In this document: in pieces, positions 1-5,812 of the stretch
Layout of the letters: every line of letters begins with the position of its first letter
Numbering within the stretch: the stretch's first letter is position 1
NCBI GenBank assembly: GCA_036264445.1
Contig: DATAQW010000048.1
Span: 1-12,435, forward strand
Length of the DNA: 12,435 bases
Reading direction: 5' to 3'
Source of the DNA: Pseudacidobacterium sp036264445
GTDB taxonomy: Bacteria > Acidobacteriota > Terriglobia > Terriglobales > Acidobacteriaceae
The notes under the pieces: model-generated
Seen by the model: the letters and a program-made list of their open reading frames with translations, nothing else
Database searches by the model: none
Told to the model about the DNA's origin: nothing
Program-made: the position numbers and the translations under genes

Positions 1-2
1 AT

Positions 3-818
3 CTTGCCGGACGCACGCCAATTCCGTGCTCGCTCTGTAACAACCATCTTAAGTTCGACCAGCTGCTCATCCGCGCGCGCCAGATCGGCGCCGACCGCAT
101 TGCCACCGGCCACTACGCGCGCAACGAGTACGATCCCGCTCGCAACCGCTGGATTCTGAAGCGGCCTGCAGATCTTAGTAAGGATCAGACTTACTTCCTC
201 TTCGGTCTCACGCAGGAGCAGCTCTCGCGCACGCTCTTCCCACTCGGCAGCTACACCAAGCCCGAAGTCCGCGAGATCGCGCGCCAGCATGAGTTAGCCT
301 TGGCTGCCAAGCCCGATTCGCAGGAGATATGCTTCATCCCCGGCGGTGACTACAAGCGTTTCATCGACGCCTATCTTGATGAGCAGGGCGAAGAGATGCC
401 CGACACCGCAGGCGAACTCGTCTCCACATCCGGCGAGATCATCGGACACCATCAGGGCATCCACAACTTCACTGTAGGACAGCGCAAGGGACTCGGCATT
501 TCCTCGCCCACACCGCTCTATGTCATTCAGATTGACGGCGCCTCGCACAAAGTCACAGTGGGCAACGAGTCTGAAACAACGATCAAGACGCTACTCGCGC
601 GCGATCTCAACTGGATATCCATCCCCGGGCTCGATGCTCCGATGCGCGTAAAAGCCAAGATTCGCCACCGCCACGAGCCCGCATGGGCCACCATCAAAAT
701 GTCCGGAGATGATGAAGTTCTCGCTATCTTCGACGAGCCGCAGCGCGCAGTCACTCCTGGGCAGTCTGGTGTTTTCTACGATGGCGATGAAGTTGTAGGC
801 GGCGGCTGGATTGTCTGA
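3..818 (+). CDS. mnmA: tRNA-specific 2-thiouridylase MnmA (5'-truncated by window edge)
   Basis: The open frame runs from base 3 to a TGA at 816-818 (271 codons). The N-terminal PP-loop ATPase motif and the true start lie outside the window. MnmA transfers sulfur to U34 of the Lys, Glu and Gln tRNAs in the cytoplasm, using ATP to adenylate the base. Visible family landmarks, in order, are TPIPCSLCN with the nucleophilic Cys at bases 27-29, ATGHYAR, KDQTYFLFGL, KPDSQEICFIP with the second catalytic Cys at 330-332, and the classic C-terminal GQSGVFYDGDEVVGGG. Both catalytic cysteines are present, so the enzyme should be active. An apparent internal start at base 300 lies inside the conserved domain and should not be used. 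No terminator hairpin is visible after the stop; the next gene starts about 140 bases downstream. Confidence is very high. Confidence 0.96.
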   Translation, partial: LAGRTPIPCSLCNNHLKFDQLLIRARQIGADRIATGHYARNEYDPARNRWILKRPADLSKDQTYFLFGLTQEQLSRTLFPLGSYTKPEVREIARQHELALAAKPDSQEICFIPGGDYKRFIDAYLDEQGEEMPDTAGELVSTSGEIIGHHQGIHNFTVGQRKGLGISSPTPLYVIQIDGASHKVTVGNESETTIKTLLARDLNWISIPGLDAPMRVKAKIRHRHEPAWATIKMSGDDEVLAIFDEPQRAVTPGQSGVFYDGDEVVGGGWIV

Positions 819-955
819 CACCACCAACCAAATCAATATAAATTTTTGCATCCCGAAACAAATCACTGCATCTGCTCGTCTCTTTTGTCGATACATAGAG
901 TTTTTTGCACCCAAGGTGCACGCTGCTGAGTCTATCGCGCAGGGACTCTTTGTCG

Positions 956-1957
956 ATGAATATCAAGCGCATTCTCTATTCATTGATTATCTGTGTCTCC
1001 GCCAGCATAGCGGCAGCACAGATAGTCTCCGCACCTGCGGCGCAGACCGGGACCATCATCGGCACTGTGCTTGATGTGAATAGCGGCATGGTCCCTGGCG
1101 CAACTATCGTTCTTGAAGGTTCTTCAGAGTCCGATCATCAGAGCATCGCAGCAAACGATAACGGGTTCTTTCAGCTCAATCATGTCAATCCGGGAACGCC
1201 CTACCACGTCACCATCAGCGCTGATGGATTCGCCAACTGGACTTCGCCCGAAATCATCCTCAAGCCGGGCCAATACTTCGAATTGACAGATATACGGCTC
1301 AAAGTTGCAACGGCGGTAACCACAATAACTGCAGCTATCTCTACTGAGGAAATAGCCCGCGAGCAAGTCAAAATAGCAGAGCAGCAGCGTGTCCTTGGCT
1401 TCATCCCTAACTTCTATGTTGTCTATGACAAGAACCCTGTGCCACTTCCGGCAAAACTGAAGTTCAGGCTCGCTATCAAGACCTCGACCGATCCGGTCAC
1501 CTTTCTTGGCGCGGCCTTCATATCAGCCACCGATCAAGCAGGGGGTACACCCGACTACCAGCAGGGCCTGAAAGGCTATGGCCAGCGCTTTGGCGCCAAC
1601 TATGCGAATGGTTTGACTGACATCATGATCGGTGGCGCCATTCTACCCTCTCTCCTGCATCAGGATCCTCGCTACTTCTACCAAGGAACAGGCACAACAA
1701 AATCACGCACGCTCCACGCCCTCTCCAGCCCATTTATCTGCAAGGGAGACAACGGTCACTGGCAGCCGAATTATTCAGGACTGGGAGGCTATCTGGCATC
1801 AGGCGCCATTGCTAATACATACTATCCAACATCGAATCGCGGCCCGGGACTGGTGTTTTCGACCTTTGGCGTTAATATTGCTGCCGACATGGCAAACGGA
1901 GTTTTGCAGGAGTTCGTCCTGCGCAGACTGACTCCAGGCGCAAAGAACCGGCCCTAG
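956..1957 (+). CDS. Exported carboxypeptidase-regulatory-like domain protein (acidobacterial type)
   Basis: This gene encodes 333 residues from the ATG at 956. That start is preferred over an upstream in-frame TTG at 905 because AGGGA (941-945) lies 10 bases before it and the protein then begins directly with a signal peptide (MNIKRILYSL..., cleavage probably near the AAAQ around residue 22). Residues about 32-117 match a carboxypeptidase-regulatory-like/CnaB-type beta sandwich (GTIIGTVLDVNSGMVPGATI ... GFFQLNHVNPG). After it comes a short helical stretch (about 130-147). The C-terminal part has motifs such as SLLHQDPRYFYQGTG, which I recall from uncharacterised acidobacterial proteins that share the front domain of Oar-type receptors but lack the TonB plug and barrel. 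It is likely periplasmic or attached to the outer membrane; its function is unknown. The neighbours give no clue. The reading frame is certain, the function is not. Confidence 0.82.
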   Translation: MNIKRILYSLIICVSASIAAAQIVSAPAAQTGTIIGTVLDVNSGMVPGATIVLEGSSESDHQSIAANDNGFFQLNHVNPGTPYHVTISADGFANWTSPEIILKPGQYFELTDIRLKVATAVTTITAAISTEEIAREQVKIAEQQRVLGFIPNFYVVYDKNPVPLPAKLKFRLAIKTSTDPVTFLGAAFISATDQAGGTPDYQQGLKGYGQRFGANYANGLTDIMIGGAILPSLLHQDPRYFYQGTGTTKSRTLHALSSPFICKGDNGHWQPNYSGLGGYLASGAIANTYYPTSNRGPGLVFSTFGVNIAADMANGVLQEFVLRRLTPGAKNRP

Positions 1958-2108
1958 CCAACCCAGTGGCATATATAAGGGAAACCCGCCAGCGACACTC
2001 TATTGAAAACAAATAAAATAAGAACAGCAGGTAAAGAAGGACGCTGGCACATGCAATACCCTGCCAACGCCAAATCATCTTAACTTGGCTTTAGTAAAGT
2101 GTTGTACT

Positions 2109-2112
2109 GGAG
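2109..2112 (+). promoter_or_regulatory. Ribosome binding site deciding the start of the small exported protein
   Basis: GGAG lies 6 bases before the ATG at 2119 but directly touches an earlier in-frame ATG at 2113. The spacing therefore favours 2119 as the real start. Confidence 0.6.
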
Positions 2113-2118
2113 ATGAAG

Positions 2119-2484
2119 ATGAACAAATACATCAAGAAATTTTCCATCGCTGTACTTGCTGCAGGAATGTTCTTTTCCATTCCCCGGACCCATGCATTAC
2201 AAGGACCACCGCCCCCTCCGCCATATCCTGGTTACGGGCATGAACAATGGGCAGGGCCGCCACCAGAGATTCAGGGGGCAGAACGACAGGGCTTTCACGA
2301 TGGTATCGAAGGCGCGCGCCGCGACTATGAAAACCATCGCCCCCCTAGCGTAGACAATCGCGATGAATACCGTCACCCGAATGTTCCTGGACGCGACCGC
2401 CATGCCTACCGCCAGGGCTTTCGTCGTGGCTATCAGGTTGGCGTCGATCACCTGATGGGAGCTCGCGGTCCACGGCCTTACTAA
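2119..2484 (+). CDS. Small exported Pro/Arg/His-rich protein of unknown function
   Basis: A 121-residue protein from the ATG at 2119 (123 from the earlier ATG at 2113). It has a clear signal peptide: a basic MNKYIKK, a hydrophobic core FSIAVLAAGMFF, and a likely cleavage after THA at residue 26. The mature part opens with a run of six prolines and is then rich in charged residues and Gly. Two copies of a helix-like unit can be aligned: RQGFHDGIEGARRDY in the middle and RQGFRRGYQVGVDHL near the C-terminus. They share RQGF..G...G and are separated by a polar linker containing DNRDEYRHP. There are no cysteines and no membrane segment after the signal. I recall similar small secreted proteins in acidobacteria but no assigned function. 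It stands alone and is followed by a strong hairpin, so it is probably monocistronic. The coding call is supported by the signal peptide, RBS and terminator. Confidence 0.75.
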   Translation: MNKYIKKFSIAVLAAGMFFSIPRTHALQGPPPPPPYPGYGHEQWAGPPPEIQGAERQGFHDGIEGARRDYENHRPPSVDNRDEYRHPNVPGRDRHAYRQGFRRGYQVGVDHLMGARGPRPY

Positions 2485-2521
2485 GTGGCCCACACCTGAA
2501 ATTTTGCACCACGATAATGTC

Positions 2522-2587
2522 ATCCTGAGCGCAGATCACAAGCAGAAATGCTAATGATCGCGCTCAGGATCGCAGTTTATTTTTATA
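2522..2587 (+). terminator. Long GAAA-capped hairpin with T-rich tail
   Basis: Left arm ATCCTGAGCGC (2522-2532) pairs perfectly with GCGCTCAGGAT (2560-2570). After a single A bulge the stem continues GATCA/TGATC, then AGCA/TGCT closes a GAAA tetraloop (2545-2548). The 3' side runs into CGCAGTTTATTTTTAT, which makes it a rho-independent terminator on the plus strand for the small exported protein. The minus-strand side lacks a T run, so it is a poor terminator for the facing regulator gene, which ends at 2590. The left arm begins GTCATCCTGAGCG, which resembles a dispersed acidobacterial repeat that I remember; a repeat element recruited as terminator is possible. Confidence 0.7.
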
Positions 2588-2589
2588 AA

Positions 2590-4134
2590 TTATGCATTCC
2601 GCCAAAACAACGGCCTCTGCGCACTGTCCAGACACTTCGCCACGATCAGCGTAATGTCGTCGTGTTGCTCCTGAGGACTGAACTGCTTTACCTCATCCAC
2701 AACTACTGTTATCAACTCTCTCGATGAGAGGGCAGCATGTCTTTTCAAGACATGCACAAGGCGCCTTTCGCCAAACTCTTCTTCATGATGGTTAAATGAC
2801 TCCGTGATGCCATCGGTGTAAACCATCAACAGATCCCCGGGATAGAGTTGGTACTCTTTCGAAGAACAAGTCCAGTCATCGAAAAGCCCCAGTACGGTGC
2901 AGGTAGAGTCGAGGGATTCTAATGTGCCATCGCTTCGCAGCAGCAGTGCAGAAAGATGCCCGCAGCTCACATAACTGAGCCTTTGGTTTGCGTCGTTGTA
3001 ATCAGCAAAGAAAAGCGTGGCATAGCTGTTACCTCCGGAGTTCTCGTAAAACAAACGGTTCACCGATACCAGCAACTGCCGGAAATCATCTGCTGCAAGT
3101 GGAAAATACTCTTTCAAAGAAGCCAGCATTGCATACTGGCTGCGCAGGTTTGCCTGCAAATTTGCCATCAACAGCGCGCCTGATATTCCTTTGCCTGCAA
3201 TATCGGCCAGTACCAGTGCAATTCTGTCTGCGCGCAGTGGAAGGAAATCATAATAATCGCCTCCGACCTGCCGCGCTTGAATACAGACACCCGCGTAGTC
3301 AAGAGTCTTCAGGGGTGGAAGCATCTGCGGAAAAAGTCTCGACTGTACTTCTTTTGCAATCTCCATCTCGCGTGCCGCGCGCTGTTCCGCCTCGCGCCGT
3401 GCTTCATAGGCACGCCGCGCTGCCTCCATTTCGCGATTGACCTCATCTCGGAACTCTTCCGCAGAAAGCCTCCACGCCGCTTCCAGATTGAAGTTCGCCG
3501 GACGCGCACTTGACTCATCCAGCAGCTTTGCTTCTTCCATGCGCGAGACGCGATACGTCCGGAAGCCGTGATCCGTCTGCGCAAACAGATACCAGGTGCT
3601 GCCCTTTGCAACCAGCCCCAGCGGGTCGACCGTCCTCTCTACGCGCTCGCGCCCTGCTCTCCAGTACCAGAAATTCAGCTTGCGGTCCCGCGATACGGCA
3701 TCCTGCACAATCGACAGCATCGACAAGTTCTCCGTTGTACCGCGCCAGCCGGTCGCATCGATGTAAAGCCGGTCGCGAATCGAGGATGCCCGCTCGCGCA
3801 GCGATTGCGGTAGTGCCGCCATCAGCTTTCCAATAGCGCGGTCAGCGGCAGCCGCCAGCCGCTTGTCTCCCAAGGAACGCGGCTGTGCCATCAGCAAAGC
3901 ACGCAACTCCGCTTCATCTAGTCCAGGTACTTGCGTGCGCCAGTCCTCATCAAGGTGCCATCCGCCACGCGCACCGCGCATTGCGAATATCGGCACGCCT
4001 GCCGAGCTCAGAGCCTCCATGTCGCGATGCACCGTGCGCTCTGATACTTCAAGTTTCTCCGCCAACTCGCGACCGGTCATCTGGCCGCGGGCCTGCAACA
4101 GCAACAACGCTGACATGAGACGGTCCGCTCGCAT
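2590..4134 (-). CDS. HTH-WYL transcriptional regulator fused to a SpoIIE/RsbU-type PP2C phosphatase
   Basis: One uninterrupted 514-residue frame from the ATG at 4134 (MRADRLMSALLLL, the usual YafY-family start; a TTG at 4161 would add nine residues). Residues about 1-60 form a DeoR/YafY-type winged HTH (MTGRELAEKLEVSERTVHRDMEAL). About 135-205 is a WYL domain with the literal WYL at 181-183 and GLVAKGSTWYLFA around it. Where YafY regulators have a WCX extension, this chain enters an Arg/Glu/Ala coiled coil (about 232-266) and then a full RsbU/SpoIIE PPM phosphatase (about 276-503). All expected metal-ligand motifs are present: VGGDYYDF (D293), LADIAGKG (D311), YTDGITES (D441) and QHDDITL (D492/D493). 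By family, the phosphatase would dephosphorylate a Ser/Thr-phosphorylated partner, often an STAS anti-anti-sigma factor, and the HTH would bind DNA. No such partner is in this window. Autoregulation at the palindrome upstream is inferred. Confidence 0.93.
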   Translation of the reverse strand: MRADRLMSALLLLQARGQMTGRELAEKLEVSERTVHRDMEALSSAGVPIFAMRGARGGWHLDEDWRTQVPGLDEAELRALLMAQPRSLGDKRLAAAADRAIGKLMAALPQSLRERASSIRDRLYIDATGWRGTTENLSMLSIVQDAVSRDRKLNFWYWRAGRERVERTVDPLGLVAKGSTWYLFAQTDHGFRTYRVSRMEEAKLLDESSARPANFNLEAAWRLSAEEFRDEVNREMEAARRAYEARREAEQRAAREMEIAKEVQSRLFPQMLPPLKTLDYAGVCIQARQVGGDYYDFLPLRADRIALVLADIAGKGISGALLMANLQANLRSQYAMLASLKEYFPLAADDFRQLLVSVNRLFYENSGGNSYATLFFADYNDANQRLSYVSCGHLSALLLRSDGTLESLDSTCTVLGLFDDWTCSSKEYQLYPGDLLMVYTDGITESFNHHEEEFGERRLVHVLKRHAALSSRELITVVVDEVKQFSPQEQHDDITLIVAKCLDSAQRPLFWRNA

Positions 4135-4162
4135 GAAAAAATTTCCGGAATTCCCCGGCAAT

Positions 4163-4181
4163 TATGACACAAGATGTCATA
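4163..4181. promoter_or_regulatory. Candidate operator: 19-bp palindrome between the WYL-phosphatase and DinB genes
   Basis: TATGACA-CAAGA-TGTCATA has perfect 7-bp arms around a 5-base centre. It sits 28 bases before the regulator start (4134) and 39 bases before the DinB start (4221). A -10-like CATAAT on the minus strand (4166-4161) overlaps its left arm, so protein bound here would block the regulator promoter. No good -35 is visible in either direction. The dyad fits a dimeric HTH regulator, most simply the adjacent WYL protein. The assignment is inference. Confidence 0.6.
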
Positions 4182-4220
4182 TTTGGGCCTTTATCCTCAG
4201 TCTCGTAGGAGAAAGCAAGC

Positions 4221-4733
4221 ATGAAGATCAACGAACTGTTTCTAGAAGAACTTAAGCGCGACGCCGCACTCAGCCGCCGCGTACTCGAACGCGTCCCCGA
4301 GGGGCACAATCTGTGGAGACCCCACGAAAAATCGATGCCGCTCGGCTATCTCTCCGCGCTCGTCGCCACCATGCCCGCCTGGATCGATATGATCGTGAAC
4401 TCCAACCAGTTCGACATCGCGCAGAAGAACACGGAATACTCGCCAAAAGACATCCAGACCAGCAGCGGCCTGGTAGCGCTGCTCGACGGATCTGTCGAGA
4501 AAGCGCGCAAAGCTCTCGAAAGCACAACCGACGAGCATCTTCTCAAGCCATGGAAGCTCCTCGCCCACGGTCACCTCGTGAAGGAAACACCGCGCCACGT
4601 CCAGATTCGCGATGGCGTCCTCAGCCATCTCGCCCACCATCGCGGCCAGCTCACCGTCTACCTGCGCCTGAACGAAGCTACAGTCCCCGGAATCTATGGC
4701 CCATCCGCTGACGAACCCTTCGTTCCGAAATAA
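4221..4733 (+). CDS. DinB/YfiT-family four-helix metal-dependent protein
   Basis: A 170-residue protein. AGGAG (4208-4212) lies 8 bases before the ATG. The DinB superfamily folds as a four-helix bundle that normally binds a divalent metal through three histidines. Members include damage-induced proteins of unknown role and thiol-dependent transferases. The C-terminal HLAHHRGQLTVYLRL (around residues 135-149) supplies the HxxxH pair and the HRGQL signature, followed by PGIYGPSADEP, typical of the subgroup encoded beside YafY-type regulators. The middle motif reads LSALVATMPAW, where I expect a His (HxAEMPGW in relatives). Here the residue is Leu (CTC, one base from CAC), so one metal ligand may be missing. 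The gene is divergent from the WYL-phosphatase gene and shares its control region, so it is the likeliest target of that regulator. The substrate is unknown. Confidence 0.9.
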   Translation: MKINELFLEELKRDAALSRRVLERVPEGHNLWRPHEKSMPLGYLSALVATMPAWIDMIVNSNQFDIAQKNTEYSPKDIQTSSGLVALLDGSVEKARKALESTTDEHLLKPWKLLAHGHLVKETPRHVQIRDGVLSHLAHHRGQLTVYLRLNEATVPGIYGPSADEPFVPK

Positions 4734-4823
4734 ATTACATTTCGATAGCCAACAACCGTCGGGGCCAAGTTCGGAACCGAAGGCGCCCAAACTTGGAGGA
4801 TAGTTTGCCGTATCCTGAAGCGT

Positions 4824-5807
4824 ATGCGCTTTATCGACGTGCCCAGGTTCGGCGGCCCGGAAGTCCTCACCATCGGCGAAGCGCCAGTGCCCAAACCTGG
4901 GTCCGGTGAAGTCCTCATCAAAGTCGCTGCGGCAGGCATCAATCGCGCTGACCTGCTGCAGCGGCAGGGACATTACCCTCCGCCTCCCGGAGCATCGCCC
5001 ATGCTTGGCATGGAAGTCTCCGGCAACATCGCTGAAATTGGCCCCGATGTTGACGCGCGTTGGAAGAAAGGCGATGCAGTCTGCGCGCTTCTTCCCGGTG
5101 GCGGCTACGCCGAATACTGCGTCGCTACTGCAGGCTGCTGCCTTCCTGTACCGAAGACTGTTTCATTGATCGATGCCGCTGCATTACCAGAAGCGGCTTT
5201 CACAGTATGGGCAAATTTGTTTGCGCAGCCATATCTGCATGCAGGCGAACTGTTTCTTGTGCAGGGCGGATCAAGCGGTATCGGCACGACTGCAATCCAG
5301 ATGGCGAAAGCCTTTGGCGCTCGCGTTATCACCACCGCAGGCTCTCAGGAAAAATGCAACTTCTGCGTCTCGCTTGGAGCAGAACGCGCTTTCAACTATC
5401 GAGTAGAGAACTGGGCAACAGGCACGCTTGCCTGGTCGAATCAACATGGAGTTGATGTGATTCTCGACATGGTAGGAGGGGACTATTTCCCCGAACACCT
5501 CAAACTTCTCGCGCCGCGTGGACGGCTCATTCATATCGCTACATTACGCGGCAGCGAGGTGACCGCCGATCTACGTCTCATCATGTCAAAGCGTCTCGTT
5601 GTTACTGGCTCGACTCTGCGACCGCGTTCAGTCGAAGAAAAAACTGCTCTCCGTGATCAGATTGAACTGCATGTTTGGCCACTTTTCAACGCCGATAAAA
5701 TTCGCCCTGTTGTTGATCGCATATTCCGGTTCGAAGAAGCTGCAGAAGCACACAGACGTATCCAGTCAAGCCAGCATATCGGGAAGCTGTTGTTTCAGAT
5801 TGGTTGA
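4824..5807 (+). CDS. NAD(P)H:quinone oxidoreductase, PIG3/zeta-crystallin family
   Basis: A 327-residue cytoplasmic medium-chain dehydrogenase/reductase without zinc-binding residues. Landmarks of the PIG3 branch are GINRADLLQRQGHYPPPPGASP (about 38-59), LGMEVSG, ALPEAAFTVWANLF, the nucleotide-binding GGSSGIGTTAIQ (about 148-159), RGRLIHIATLRG, and a C-terminal HIGKLLFQ. It would reduce quinones or similar carbonyl compounds with NADPH. The length is normal and no residue looks abnormal. It starts 90 bases after the DinB gene on the same strand and could be co-transcribed with it. The start is not helped by a good RBS: only GAAG lies close to the ATG, while a strong GGAGG is 24 bases away at 4795-4799, on the edge of a small inverted repeat. 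The conserved N-terminal MRFIDVPRFGGPEVL nevertheless fits this start. It ends 5 bases before the facing patatin gene. Confidence 0.93.
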   Translation: MRFIDVPRFGGPEVLTIGEAPVPKPGSGEVLIKVAAAGINRADLLQRQGHYPPPPGASPMLGMEVSGNIAEIGPDVDARWKKGDAVCALLPGGGYAEYCVATAGCCLPVPKTVSLIDAAALPEAAFTVWANLFAQPYLHAGELFLVQGGSSGIGTTAIQMAKAFGARVITTAGSQEKCNFCVSLGAERAFNYRVENWATGTLAWSNQHGVDVILDMVGGDYFPEHLKLLAPRGRLIHIATLRGSEVTADLRLIMSKRLVVTGSTLRPRSVEEKTALRDQIELHVWPLFNADKIRPVVDRIFRFEEAAEAHRRIQSSQHIGKLLFQIG

Positions 5808-5812
5808 TCTTC

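Noticed and set aside
1988..2048. Inverted repeat GCCAGCG ... CGCTGGC in the gap before the small exported protein
   Set aside because: The arms are 7 bp with a 47-base loop and no T-run follows. It could easily be chance, so it is not called as a terminator or operator.
2041..2083. Possible ten-codon leader frame (ATG at 2051) before the small exported protein
   Set aside because: It is too short and has only a loosely placed AAGGA. Nothing links it to regulation.
3309..3611. Idea that the WYL-phosphatase fusion is an artefact of a lost stop or frameshift between two genes
   Set aside because: The frame is continuous, the linker is a regular charged coiled coil and both halves keep their motifs. 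Comparison with relatives is still needed.
4242..4973. Long minus-strand frame (243 codons) across the DinB gene and the start of the quinone reductase
   Set aside because: It is antisense to two confidently recognised genes, shows no family motif and is a by-product of GC-rich third codon positions.
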